Shown: positions 10,661 to 23,015, counted from the stretch's first letter. The stretch is DNA of 64,000 bases from Cornus controversa (GCA_026545225.1 CM048849.1:54630836-54694835), one strand, 5' to 3'. Made by a program: numbers and translations. The notes: generated by a model not told the origin, from the sequence alone.

Positions 10661-11797
10661 TTATATGATGAATCTCATCTTTTCATTTTTATTGTTGAGT
10701 AAAAATAGGAGAAATTTTATTATCATAGTAATGAAATTTATCTATGGAAGTAGTAAAATTTCAAATTTAATGTGATAGGTTGCATTGTAAAGAATTACAA
10801 TTATTTCCCATTTACCTTTCTCTTATTGTCCTTTTAACCCTTAATTAGTTATGCTACTTGAAGTTGGCATATAAAGTAATAAAAGTAGGCTGTATCTACG
10901 GTCATGGATTGTTGAATACTGCGTGAGTATGACATCAGCATTCTACATCTGATAATCCTAATGTAAACACCCACACGCATAGACGATAATATATATATAC
11001 ATAGTAGAGTAGTAGTATTTATATATAGGGCCTTTAAAGACTATGAAACCAGGGCTATATCATCTAGTATTTTGTATTTTTGCAGAATACACAGAGCTGG
11101 ACCACGTAAGGCTAGTGTTTATAGTTCCATAGGGCACAACTTACATTGCATGCAAATCTCCCGTGACAACGTCCCTTTCTAACCCCCTCCTTTCATTTAC
11201 TGGAGTACTGATATTTTTTCTTAAAATAAAGGGGCGTGCGACGCCGTTTTTGTCAGAGGCTGAGGCACCTATGACACAGGAGGTACCACTACCAGACTAC
11301 CAGTGTGTTGTTGGGCATTTCTCTGTCTTTTTCTTATTTATTTATTATTTATTATTTTTTTAATTTCAGCAAGGCATTGTGTCTTTTTCTTATTTATTTA
11401 TTATTTATTATTTTTTTAATTTCAGCAAGGCATTGTGTGTGGGTTTTGAAAAGCTGAGACACACCATCATCAACTGCATCTAATCTGGCACATCACCACC
11501 ATTACTCATTTGAATTGACTCATGATTGTGCAGTACTCTGACCCACCACTACACACTCTTCCGGCAATTGTCAGACTGCCACGTCATAGCTCCTGCCTTC
11601 TCTGCGTTGACATTATGCCTACTTAAAGGTTACCTCTGCCCCTGTTTGGTTGTAAAGAAATTAATGGAAAAGAAAGTAAAGTAACAGAGGTTTTTTCTGG
11701 TACAAAATTTTGAAAAAGAAAGAAAAGATACTAATGGATTTGAAAGAATAGCTTAAAAGCATGAGAGCAAAGTTTTTTCTTTTTCATTGCACCTAAC
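10661..11797. other. Intergenic, no gene seen
   Basis: AT-rich sequence with scattered short ORFs of no recognisable type. It contains the tandem duplication listed separately, and the 3' end carries the target site CACCTAAC (11790-11797) of the next hAT element. Confidence 0.5.
11325..11436. repeat. Exact 56-bp tandem duplication
   Basis: Bases 11325-11380 and 11381-11436 are identical, starting 'gtctttttcttattta' and ending 'caaggcattgt'. Perfect identity indicates a recent slippage or an assembly duplication. Confidence 0.9.
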
Positions 11798-12358
11798 CCA
11801 GAAAGCACGGATATTTTTACAAGAGTAACGTACCTATATTCGATACTTATCGGATACCGATACTCCTCGGATACTCGCGGATACGTGTCCGATACTTCCT
11901 AAACGTATCTATAATTTTAAAATATATATTTTTATTTCTAACACGTATCCAATACTTCTTAGATACTTTGACCATGTATCCGATACTTCTCAAATACTTC
12001 ACAACACATTTCTAACAAGTTTTGAACATTAAAATGTACAATAATATCATAGTATAATTGTTAAAAAAAGTTTAAATTTATTTTTAAAAAAAGTGTTGAG
12101 ATATATATCATAATTTAATATAAAATTTATCTATGCAAATTATGCAATATGATTCTTAACTCTTATTTTGTTTGTTAATCAATATATTTTATAAAGAAAT
12201 GTTAATAACTCTATTTTTTGTATATATAAAAATATAATTTTTTATTTTTATATTGCCGTATTCTGCCGTACCCGTATCATATTTTTTTGAGATTTGTCAT
12301 ATCGTCGTATCCGTGTCGTATCGTACCCGTGTCCCGTATCCGTATCCATGCTTCCTAG
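11798..12358. mobile_element. hAT-type MITE ('tatcggatacg' family), 561 bp
   Basis: Flanked by an exact 8-bp duplication CACCTAAC (11790-11797 and 12359-12366). The ends CCAGAAAGCACGGATA and the complement of TATCCATGCTTCCTAG match at 13 of 16 positions. Both subterminal regions are built from 'cggatac' and 'ccgtatc' repeats. No coding capacity. Confidence 0.88.
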
Positions 12359-12366
12359 CACCTAAC

Positions 12367-13289
12367 ATAGCCTAAGGTGCCTCCCTCCAATTCTAAATTC
12401 ATAGTTTATAATTTAAGATAAAATCTTAGGGGCAGACTCTACAAAAGCCCGGCCCATTCCTTGATGAGTTTATGTAATCTTTGTGAATTTGTAAGCACAC
12501 AAACTTGGAGCGAAAACGCAAAAGTGAAAGTGATGAATTTATGTTATAATGAGAAAGTAACTAACAAAAATCCAAGCAAAACTTGATAACAACACCATCT
12601 TGAAAGAATTACCTCATTTTGAGTCATACCATTCTTTTATTATTTTTCAACATCTTTTTGAGATGCAAATGTAAGTTAATAATATCTACTTTTTGTTGTT
12701 AAATTGGAGATTAAATTTAGGTCTTGCGTGTGAGAGTCGTTTGTAGCTAGATGGAACCCCACTATAAGACAAGTTGTTTTGAAAATGTCTCCTCCACTTG
12801 TGTTTCTTTTTGTTTTCCTTTCTTTTCTTTCCTATCTATGCCTAAAGTTTCTTTATATTTATACATCAAAACATGTTGTTTAGAATTTGTAGTCCGCACA
12901 TTGTATAATAACCCATGAGACAAACTCTCCACCCGACCGACTACATATGGCATCAAAACCTTTCACTTCTTATCAAATCTGTGTTCATCAAAAGTTATCA
13001 CTTTTTGTGTTGGAATTCCTCTCTTAATGTCTTGTACCGATTAAACAACACAATACATCATTTACATAATATAATACATTATTATTTATGCATTAGTAAT
13101 GTAAAGTTGTTAAAGTTATTAAATAAATAATGTAAAATTACTTGAAAACATAACATTCTGTGATAAAAGAAAGGATCGATTTCTTAAAGTGTTAGATGAA
13201 AAAGATTTTTAGCCCCCCCCCCCCCCCCCTTCTCTCTCTCACTCTCACTCTCACGCACACTGCGAAACTAAGGTTTTTCATAATATTTA
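12367..13289. other. Intergenic with poly(C) tract
   Basis: AT-rich, no gene seen. A run of 17 C (13213-13229) followed by a (TC)n tract lies near the right end. Confidence 0.5.
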
Positions 13290-13675
13290 AAAGAATAAAT
13301 TATTCTGACCTCTCTGAAATTTGACTTAATTACTCTCAAATTAAACAAAATCACATCCAATGTATAATTACAAAAGTACCATCAAGTTATAATACTTTCG
13401 TGCAAAAAGTAACATCAATTTGTAATTATTTGATTGAGATTAACATGTTTTATATATGCATTTTCTCAATCAATGCCACATCAGCACTACTGTCATCGAT
13501 GATAGTTTTGGTATTTAGATTTTTAATTAATTTTAACGAAATTAACTGTCAATTAATGATAAAAGTACCTGAATAAAATCAATCAAATCTCAGAAGAGAT
13601 TGATCATCATATTTTAAAAACTTAAATTTGAGAATAATTACAAAACTTGAGAGGGAGTAAAAATGATTTACCTTA
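13290..13675. mobile_element. Degenerate TIR element or MITE
   Basis: The left part (aaattattctgacctctctgaaa, shortened here, followed by 'attactctcaaatt') is mirrored at the right by the complement of 'aatttgagaataatt...gagggagtaaaaatgattt'. The arms are imperfect and no clean target duplication was found. Confidence 0.45.
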
Positions 13676-15200
13676 TTTAAAAACAAAGTCAAAGTATTGA
13701 ATAAGGATATTAGTTGGCCCCATTGAAAAAAGTTCCGAACCCGAAGAAAATCATCACCAGATCACTTTGTCGAATGACTACAAAATTTAAATTTCGTATT
13801 GTAAATTAAATCCCCATTTCCAATTATGGAAAGACAACACCAAACAACATTTAAAGTCATCTTCTTATTACATTACAGAATATATATATTATATAGTAAT
13901 AGAGACACACTAGTACCATTACATTTGAATACACATCACAATCACCATTATTCAAACACTTCCATTTACTATCTAATCGTCTTCTACCACACCCAGTCAT
14001 TTCTTCTTTCTCATCGTCATAATCAATTAATCATTATCATTTTATGGCTCTTTTCAATTTTTTATGTCCCTTCATATCATTGAATCCATCCTTACGATCT
14101 TGATAGTATGTAAAAAACTAAAAAAAAAATAAAAAATAAAAATAAAAAGTGATAAATCATTGAATTGTGGGGTCATGAATGAAAGATAGGAGAGTTTTTG
14201 AGGCCGGAAGGTGACACGCGGAAAGCATGAGAACACGCCACGTGTGGGAATGTGATTGGGGGTAGGGGGTGGGACAGCTGTTGATAGCTTTTTGTTGCAG
14301 TGTGGGGGCAGGGGTTTCGGGACAGGAAGGGGACACTGCTTTAAAGTGAGCTGGTAGGGCTGCCTGGTTGGCAGGTGTTCACATGGACAACCCATGTGTT
14401 GTCAAATGGGACTCACCCTTTCCTTACCTTCCTATCCCACTTTGCTCACAAATCTCAAACGTTAGGCGTGTTAAACACGGTCAATGCAAGAAATTTTTAT
14501 AGGTGATGTTATATCTCTCGTTATATAAATAAAAAAATTATATTTATTTTAAAACGCATCGTACAGAGTACTCATCAAATCACTCTTCATCTATTACATA
14601 TATGTAAGACACAAATATTTATTTCAATTTTATCATCCAATTTGATAGAAAGACATTCAATTGCTCATTAGTTGATAATTTTCACTATAATAATTATTTT
14701 TTTATTTTAATATATTATATCACTATTCTTCTACGGCTAGTGTTGAACGGAGTTGAAAATGCGGAATCACAACATCCAATCTCTTGCGTGTCAACTCACC
14801 TTTGACTATCTTAATATTTAGTTAGTAGGTAATGTCTTAAAGTTTTTCCAATTGGTAAAGTCTAATTGGAATGACAATTTAACTCCAATTATTATAGTCA
14901 TAAATGAAGGCAGACCTTCACATGGCATTAAGGTTGATACATTGTAATTCGTATAAATCCAAACAAAATCATCTCTACACATGCAGAAGCCTCCTATATT
15001 GAACTAAAATTTTAAATCTACTATGAGAACATGTTTAGGGCATGCTCTTTCAAGCTCAAACTCTTTAATTTTGTATGTAAGCTCATATAAATATTTTTGA
15101 ATTTTAGAAATATATTTTATTCAATATTTAGAGTATATTTTATTTCAATTTTTTTTATAAAAAAAAAAAGACAAAAGAAAAAAAAAAGGTGTACTAGAAG
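13676..15200. other. Intergenic with a GC-rich island
   Basis: Mostly AT-rich and without coding signal. The exception is 14197-14430, a markedly G-rich stretch on the plus strand that includes a CACGTG core (in 'gccacgtgtggg') and several G-runs. The minus-strand frame there is proline-rich and not recognisable. It could be a displaced promoter or a gene relic. Confidence 0.4.
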
Positions 15201-16000
15201 CTAGAAAGTACAGACACTTCGTATAGGGGTGCCGTGTCGGTGTCGGACACTCGGATACTTCTCGGATACTTGGACACTCCTTGGACACGTGTCGGACACT
15301 TCTTAGAAGTGTCCCATAATTTTTTTTAGGACACGCAGAGGACACGGCGGGGTACATTTTATAATTTTAAAAAGTGCAAAAAAACCTCTGAATTTTTCCA
15401 AAGTTACAAAAAGACCCCTTTGAACTATTTTTTTGAGCATTTCAGCCCCTCATCTTTTAAAAGTTGACATCTTGACCCCCTTCAAATAATTATAATGACA
15501 TATATATCATTTAATATGACTATTATGCCCTTTTCCTTTATGAATATAGTATTTTCTAAAATAATAAATTTTAAAAATAAAAAATAGTTAGATAAAATTC
15601 CTAAATAATAAATTTAGAAACAAAAAAATAAAAAAAGCCAATAGAACTTTATTTAACATAAAGTAATGTTGGTTTATTTGGTATTTTGTATTTAAATTTA
15701 TTTATTTGTTATTAGAAAAATGAGTAATATACAAGATTCTAGTAGTGAGTTTTAATATAATGAAACATCCTTTTTGAAAATTCATTAATTGCTTGATAAT
15801 AAATTGATGTATTTGTGTGATTTATTATTTTTTTATGATTAGATTTATAGTATTGTGGATATTAGTTAACTTGTTAAATATATATTAATATATTATTTTA
15901 TAACCGTATTCCCGTGTATCGAGTCCTATTTTTTTAAAATTTATCGTATCGTCGTGTCTGTGCTGTGTCGAATCCGTATCCCGTGTCCGTATCCATGCTT
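15201..16000. mobile_element. hAT-type MITE ('gtcggacac' family), about 800 bp
   Basis: Same architecture as the element at 11.8 kb: left subterminal 'gtgtcggacactcggatac' repeats and right subterminal 'ccgtatcccgtgtccgtatccatgctt'-type repeats. CTAGAAG occurs on both sides (15194-15200 and 16001-16007), a likely 7-8 bp target duplication. The interior is AT-rich and non-coding. Confidence 0.75.
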
Positions 16001-16825
16001 CTAGAAGTCAAAGAATGATTACAAGATGAAGAGAGATGTATTTCAGACGTACCAGAGCGCGTGATGGTGAAATGTTCGCTTCTCTTTTGCCTTGCTTCTA
16101 TGGAAATTAATTATTCTCCAATGATTTTAATTAACATATTGGTATATTTTAATTACGAATGATCTTCTAGTAATATTCTCTATATATAGACAATTTGAGC
16201 CGTCGATATCAGTTTTGCCATGACTGAGGCCCACATAATGTCTACTTTGCACATGATGCTTAACCACCCCGGCCACCCCCCAACTGTCCACGCGGCGCAT
16301 TTTAGTGACTTCCATCTAAGTTACTTAGAATTAATTAATGAACTAGACTGAAACAAATTTGTTCCAAGAGTTGTAATTAATTAACTTGGATTTTGGATGA
16401 ACTTATTGTCCCTTGTATTGAACCCACCCATTGTAAGATTTTTTTATTAGATAAAAGAAATACCAAACTTAAAAAAAAATGAGAGAGAGAGATGAATATT
16501 CACTATACAGTATAGTTATATGGCTTTTTATTGTTTAAAATGTATAAATAACTACTACCTAATTTGACATATTTGCACAATAATTTTCTATGATTCATAA
16601 TCTCTCTCTTTTCAGTTCTATCTTTTTATGTTTTATCGAACTGACGTACACGTACAGTAGCTTTTCCCCCCCGGAGAAATACAAATACAGTAAACAAAGT
16701 ATTTCATTCTCTTACTTTTAATTTTAAAAGAAAAGAAGAGAACAAAGTAGCGTAAAGATTCTTAAAAAATTGTATGATCACGTAGCCTTCTAATATTATG
16801 TTATCTTGTTGGGGTGCCCATATAA

Positions 16826-16875
<50 letters not shown>

Positions 16876-17604
16876 TCAAGAGCTTATATATTGAAATATT
16901 ATCTTAGGATTAATGTTATATATATCCTTACCCACTCCACGACCTATGTGCCATTTAAGGTATTCAAATAACACATTATATCTTTCAAATATTTTGTATT
17001 GTAGCATGTTAAAAATGCTTTCAACACATTAAATTAATTATATTTCAACACAATTATTTCGAGTCTTGAAAATAAAAAAATAATTCTATTCTAACTAATT
17101 TTTCACATTAATGTGTTTGTCAAAGAATTTTGGTCCTTCTAAGCCCGGGCCACACTTGGGTTCTATAGAATCAAAAAGATAAAAAAAAAAAACCCTCCTA
17201 CTACACACCTGCCATAGAAAATAAGCCTAAATAGCATTATTTGATTTCAAAATAGTACGGTTAGAAACTCTATTTTAACGTAATTAGTAGGAGAGTAAAA
17301 GTAATTGTGTTAAAATTTGAAAAAAAATGATCAGAGGATCATACGCCGAATGGTAACATGTATGAGACATAGAAATATGTACATAATTATAAAGTAATTG
17401 TAACGGTGGATATACTAACTTCCATTTTCATATTGCTAAAACTTCCTACAAAATTACTAGTAAACCTTCTAAGCATATGGATATGGAGAACGGAAAAGTT
17501 TTAAGAGAGACGTCAGCCCACGAATATACAGTTGTCAGTAGACAAAATTCTGGCGGGAATGGCTTATCCCGCGGCAACAGGATAGATATACTCTTTCCCT
17601 CAAA
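16001..17604. other. Intergenic, 3' flank of PID
   Basis: No gene seen. Contains a (TG)n(TA)n microsatellite at about 16828-16871 and AT-rich spacer. The 3' UTR and poly(A) site of PID should lie in the last few hundred bases, but no certain signal can be picked out. Confidence 0.5.
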
Positions 17605-19619
17605 TCAGAAGTAATCGAACGCCGTTGATTGTCTCACATTCCTTTCCTGACGGGACGTCGTCGTTTTCGGTCCCCCGATTCCCGGAATCTCCGGCGGCTT
17701 AACCGACCGTATCAGAGCCAAGTTCAACCCTTTGAAAAACGAGTGGGTCTTCACGTCAGCAGCCCCGCGCTTCGACCCGAGTCTAACAGCCGGGTCCTTC
17801 ACCAATAATCCGGATATCAAATCTCGCGCGTGCATTTCAAGCGTATTGACTGGCGAATCTGTTGGGAACGCCAGGGGCTTTTTTACGATGTTTCGCAGGG
17901 TAGTTTCGTTGCTTTCGCCGGAAAAGGGCGTACGACCGTAGATCATCTCGTAGATGAAGATCCCCAGGGCCCACCAGTCCACGGCGTTGCCGTGGGACAT
18001 ACCGGAGGCGACCTCCGGTGAGACGTACTCGTGTGTCCCAACGAATGAGCACGACCGGGCGGTGACCGGCTCGGCCACGAACAGCCGATTCCTTGACAGA
18101 GTTTGGATTTTTTTTGACCGGAACAGCCGGTTGGCGAGGCAAGAGAAGGGTGTTAGTGAGCGTGGGGACTGTCGAACGGACGGTGACGATGACGATGGGT
18201 CTGGAGAGGAATCGGGTGATTCGACAGCTGGGATTGCATCGGAGCAGAGTGAAAGGTCGAAATCTGAGAGCATGATGTGACCGTCTGATCTGACTAATAC
18301 GTTTTCGGGCTTCAGGTCTCTGTAGATGATTCCCAACATGTGAAGGTACTCTAGAGCTACGAGAACCTCAGCCGCGTAAAACCTGAAAAAATGGACAAAA
18401 AGTTGAGCTTTCATTTTCTCAGAACCAAACAACAACTAGACTAACACATCAAAATTTCTTGGTAACCAAACAGACCTTGCTCAAAAAGAAACAATATTAT
18501 ATTTAGAGCTAAATATAGGAGAAAAAAATACAAGAGGAAATACAAGAAATGCCTTAAATGGTAGTAAATCCATTTTATAATAATCAACCGAAATCAGAAA
18601 ATTCTAATAATGGAAAATCTTCATTAAAGGAAAATTTGCGCTAAGCCAGATCAATTTCCCAAGAAAATGGAAAATAGAAATTCTCATAATTATTAATAAT
18701 GAGAGAATAAAAGGAATTTTCCATTGCAAGTGTAGGCTTTCGCAGAGTTGAAACAGACAGAACAATACTGGATAAGAACATCTAGGGTCTTTCAAGTAGG
18801 AAAATACAAAACACAGAGAATCAAACATGCAAAAGATCAAAGGAAAACTACATGACAATGACAAGGATTCAGAATTTTACTTTCTCAGTTTTTTTTTTAA
18901 AATCAATTATTTTGAGAAATACAATTTGTTTGTGATTTATATAGAACTTCAGACGTTGCAGCCTTTTCAATTTAAACATTCTCCGTAATAACCAGGTATA
19001 TATATATATATATATATATATTGAGAGAGAGAGTGAGTTATTCCCCATGAATGTACCTTGCTGAGCTCAAAGAAAAGTGTTTATAAGGCTGTCTATGTCT
19101 CAGAGAATGCAAATCGCCACCGGAACAAAACTCGATTACAACGCAAGAGAAATGCGAAGCTTCGAATTCCGCGTACAGAGTAGGCAAAAACGGATGGTCT
19201 AACATTTTCAGAATTTTCTTTTCCATCTCTGCTCTCTGAACCTTTTTCTTCATAGCCAAAGCGTCTGTATCCACCACTTTCATGGCATAAAAGCAGCTCT
19301 CGTCGCTGCGAAGCCGACACAGGTATACTTTCCCTATGTCGCCGCTACCGATCTGGCGGACAAGCTTGAAGTCTCTGAAATTCAGGCCGGACTTCCGGCT
19401 GAACGTCGCCGACCGTATCGCTTGCCACGACGAATCTGACGACCTGTGGGGCTTTACCGTCAGGTTCTCCGGCGAATGCGATCGCGTTGACGAGAGTTCA
19501 AGATTGTCGAACGACAATCGAACGAGACTGGGACAACTATCACTGCTCATGGAGCTCTGGCTTGAATTTAGGGTTTCAGAACTTGCTTCACCGTCTGAGT
19601 CCCGTCGAAACTCTAACAT
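17605..19619 (-). CDS. PID: PINOID, AGC VIII serine/threonine protein kinase
   Basis: Two exons: 19057-19619 and 17605-18382, intron 18383-19056 with GTACAT donor and TTTCAG acceptor, phase 2. Joined they give 446 residues, close to the 438 of Arabidopsis PID, with the intron at the family position after 'SLSSAR'. Known role: PID phosphorylates PIN auxin carriers at the plasma membrane and controls their polarity, hence organ formation. Visible features: variable N-terminus ([11 protein letters not shown]) and the '[10 protein letters not shown]' block; glycine loop GSGDIGKV; catalytic Lys in YAMKVV; catalytic loop [11 protein letters not shown] in place of DFG, the AGCVIII signature; an insertion of about 70 residues before the activation loop; the loop '[14 protein letters not shown]' with the Ser pair phosphorylated by PDK1 in Arabidopsis (the middle residue is Cys instead of Gly); and C-terminal F-D-Y-F, an FxxF PDK1-docking type tail. 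All catalytic residues are intact. A PID2-type paralogue is possible but the match to PID is closer. Confidence 0.95.
18997..19034. repeat. (TA)n(GA)n microsatellite in the PID intron
   Basis: About 12 TA units followed by GA units immediately next to the 5' splice site of PID on the minus strand (donor at 19055-19056). The tract lies within 25-60 bases of the donor. Confidence 0.85.
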
Positions 19620-20267
19620 CTTACAACACTTTCTCTCAACTTACTCTCTTTTTAGAGAGAAAAATACTTTTCCGCGGACTTTATTCGAGCTGGTCGGTTC
19701 TTTGCAACGAATGAATGTATGGACTTCGAACTACCAGTCAAAAAAGCTAAAGAATTCGAATAGAATCCGAAACAACAGTTCTCTCGAAATCGTTAGGATG
19801 GTTAGAAACAATGGATTTTCACTTTTTCTCGAATTTCTTTTCTTTTCTTTTTATTTTGGCCGGGATTGTTGTAGAATCGGATACGAAGAGATTGCGAGGC
19901 ACTAGGACGAGAGAGAACCGAGCAATAGGCTAACACAAAGATATTGACAGACAAACTGACAGAAAAGCTTAGGAGAATCAATGAAGTTCAAAGTCATTGT
20001 TTTCACTGTAACAGATACGAAGACAGCTTCATTTAGACCACCATTAAAGGAGCTTCAAAAGCATTGCTTTAAACGCATTAATGCTTCAGATAGTAGCAGC
20101 CTTATTGCGGATCAGAACCCCAGGGTGACCGTACACTCGGAGAGAAGACGAAGAAAGGTATAGCTTTGGTTGCTCTGGTTTTTTTTTGCCTCAAGCGTTC
20201 TAGGTTAGAGAGAGAGACAGAAAAAGGAAGAGAGAGAGACGGTTGAAAAAGACGGTGGTTGATGGGG

Positions 20268-20275
20268 TATTTATG
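20268..20275 (-). promoter_or_regulatory. TATA-like box of PID
   Basis: On the minus strand CATAAATA lies about 650 bases upstream of the PID ATG, followed by a CT-rich leader (the GA-rich tract at 20205-20241 on the plus strand), as is common in plant 5' UTRs. A long leader of roughly 600 bases would result. GAGACA at 20214-20219 equals the auxin-response core TGTCTC on the minus strand. Assigned by sequence only. Confidence 0.45.
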
Positions 20276-20388
20276 CTTACGACGTACGGAGATTAAATTT
20301 AGTGCAGTTTTTAATCGCGGTTAAATAATGATCAACTTTTTTTTTTTTAACCATGGTTGGGGTTTTACAAGTGTGGTGACGGTGTTCG

Positions 20389-20479
20389 CACGTGCCAATT
20401 GCTGTTGCTGGGCTTCAGCCTTTCGCTTACGTCGGTTTTTGGCACGTGCGACGGGGGTAGTCTGTCTGTTTAGCACGTG
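20389..20479. promoter_or_regulatory. Cluster of three G-boxes upstream of PID
   Basis: CACGTG occurs at 20389-20394, 20443-20448 and 20474-20479, in contexts GCACGTGCC, GGCACGTGCG and GCACGTGGC. Three copies in 91 bases of an AT-rich genome is far above chance. G-boxes bind bZIP and bHLH factors (for example PIF or ABF types) in plants. The position, 110-210 bases upstream of the TATA-like box, fits a proximal promoter. Confidence 0.6.
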
Positions 20480-20773
20480 GCAGGAGGGAAGGGTGTTGCT
20501 TATCTTCTCAAGCTTCTGTTTGTTTTACAGTGCGCATGGTTTGCTTTGGAGTCTTGGAGTCTGTAACTTGTAAGAAGCCTCTAGAGGTAAATGGCAATAG
20601 TACCCTTCATGTGTTTATCAATCCACATTGTTTTGACTTGTGTTCCTTGGTCAACCACAGTTTAACGGCCACGATGTAGGGGTAAAATTGGTTCAAAGAC
20701 TCGCAACATCTAGTTTGTCATTCCAACAAGTCGGAGATACTCTACTTTCCATTCTGTTAGGTAATTCTTTTAT

Positions 20774-21342
20774 GAGCCAGGATTTTTTTGCCCTACTCGT
20801 GTTCTACTTTCTCATCAACTTTAATTTGCATCTCACCACCCATAAAATATATATTCACCATCCTTTAATCCACTTTTTACCATCCTTAAATCTTAAAATA
20901 TTTATTGTTAATTTTTTGTCAACACTGTTAATTCATATTTCACCACCCTTAAAACATACATTCACCACCCTTAAATCCACATTTCACTATCCTTAAATCT
21001 TGAAAAACTTGAAATATTTTTTTGTTAATTTTTTTATCAATACTGTTAATCCATGTTAAGGGTGGTGAATGTATGTTTTAAGGATGGTGAAACATGGATT
21101 AACAGTGTTGATAAAAAAATTAACAAAAAAATATTTCAAGATTTAAGGGTGGTGAATATATGTTTTAAGGGTGGTAAAGTATAGATTAACAATGTTGACA
21201 AAAAACTAACAATAAATATTTCAAGATTTAAGGGTGGTGAAAAGTAGATTAAAAGGTGGTAAATATATATTTTATGGGTGGTGAGATACAAATTAAAGTT
21301 TGTGAGAAAGTAAGGCACGAGTAGGCCAGAGGATTCTGGCTC
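20774..21342. mobile_element. Foldback MITE: 569-bp near-palindrome upstream of PID
   Basis: The left arm (20774-21057) and right arm (21091-21342) are inverted copies: GAGCCAG...CTACTCGTG at the left end matches the complement of CACGAGTAG...CTGGCTC at the right. A 42-bp segment next to the centre (21015-21057 versus 21091-21132) is almost perfectly complementary. The 33-base loop itself repeats the arm motif 'aagggtggtgaatgtatgttt', which recurs several times in direct orientation. No coding potential. A transcript would form a very long hairpin. Confidence 0.88.
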
Positions 21343-22099
21343 TTAATATATATATATATATATATATATAAGAATTATAACATCCAGCTGATATTGACAC
21401 TACACAGCCACTCTAACTTTTCATAACCACCTATTTTTCTCTTAAATTTTTCCTACAAAAACGTTTCAAATTTTCGCTTTCTTGAAAAAGTTATGTGAAC
21501 TTATTCTTATGCTCTCTTTTTATTTCTTTAAAATAAATATTTTATGCACATATTTTAAAATATAGTATAATAGTCTATATCTCTGTCAATGTCCTAGATT
21601 ATTATTTATTTAAATTCTTATATTGCTTTAAGGTGAACCATTATATTTTCTTGTAACATCTTATCCAAACTATGAAATGATAGTTCTCACAACTTTCTTA
21701 AAAAAAAAAAATCATGCTAATCAAATGCATGCTATTAAATTAATTTTTAGAGGAAAAAAATTAGTTTTTCTTTCATTCACTCCAATTTCTTTCACTTTCA
21801 CTTTCCGCTATTAATTTTCATCTAATCAAACAGATCCTATGACTTTATTTAAGAGATAGAGGATAGACTTGTCATTTCATTTATTAAAATTAAAAGTTGG
21901 AGTGCTAATATCAGCTCCCTTATACTATACATATTTTTTAAATTTATTAAAGAATTTTTTATAAAAGAAATTCATTATAGTGTACAAGGCCTCATGCTTT
22001 TTGTGTTTTAAATTTATTAAAAAAATTTAAGAAAAATCATTATAGTGCATGAGGCCTCATGCTTTTTGTTTTTCTTTCTATTATATTAGTTATTCTTTT
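21343..22099. other. Intergenic; possible degenerate relative of the 46.3 kb element
   Basis: Begins with (TA)n (21348-21370). 'agctgatattgacac' near 21385 and 'gtgctaatatcagctccc' at about 21903-21920 resemble the two ends of the TIR element at 46.3 kb, so a decayed copy of about 540 bp may lie between. A tandem duplication of about 70 bp, including 'ggcctcatgctttttgt' in both copies, lies at about 21948-22070. Confidence 0.4.
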
Positions 22100-22414
22100 A
22101 TGTTGCATTTGGTACACAACAATGAAATGGAATGTGTATTCTATTAAAGTGAGAATGGAATGAAATGATCATTTTCATTCTATTGTTTGATTTCAAACAT
22201 GAAATGATGCATGAATGGAATGGTGATTATATTATTTTTGTGACTAAATTTTATTTTTTAATGTTTATTAAGAATGAAATGACTATTTCATAGGTTGAGT
22301 AGTGGAATGAATTTTCATTCTTTTTCATTTCAAATGAATGACGCTCAATGGTTATTCTCACAAAGTAATATTAATATTTCATTTCGTTCCATTATTGCGT
22401 ACCAAACGTAACAT
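22100..22414. mobile_element. MITE of about 315 bp
   Basis: The left end ATGTTGCATTTGGTAC and the complement of the right end (GTACCAAACGTAACAT) agree at 14 of 16 positions, and the inverted similarity continues through 'aatgaaatggaatg' / 'catttcgttccatt'. The interior alternates 'gaatgaaatg' and 'cattttcattc'. Target duplication not clear. Confidence 0.65.
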
Positions 22415-23015
22415 TTGTTGACTGATTACGTATCAAGAAAATTTAAGAGGGTAACATTTATTATCAATTGATATCAAATGAATTAACGAAGAATTTAATT
22501 AAAATATTTAAGGATAAGTCTCGAGGATACGAGACAAAACGAGATCATGTACATTAAGGGAGAAATCCAAGGGCAATTATTGAAAATGATGCAAAAAAAA
22601 ATACATTATAGATGAAAGAAAATTAAGGATCTGAGGATTTGTTACTATAATTTAGGTTCTTAATAACATCTAAAGAAAATTGCCTTTTAATATATGAAAG
22701 AAGACAAATAACCAAATCAAATAAAAAATGAACCAATGGTATAAGATCAATATCTGTACATCGTTTGATGAGTTTTCTTTATCAAACGAGCCTATTATTT
22801 TAAATTTGTTGATGGTGTTATCAAACAGGTTTTAAGTTCCGTTTGAATATTCACAAAAAAATATATATATATAACATTAGTTATAAGAGAAAAAAATGAG
22901 AGGAGATGATAATAATAAACTCTATTTGAATAAACAGGAGATAAAAAAAAGGATATGATAGTATATATTCTTGTTTGGCTATCACATGAAAGAAAAATGA
23001 TAACTACCAAATTAC
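22415..23015. other. Intergenic, no gene seen
   Basis: AT-rich spacer with a short (AT)n tract at about 22860. Ends with the target site CAAATTAC of the next element. Confidence 0.5.

Noticed and set aside
19336..19905. 189-codon plus-strand frame across PID exon 1
   Set aside because: It is antisense to a well-supported kinase exon and has no recognisable protein character; codon constraints of PID leave the opposite strand open.
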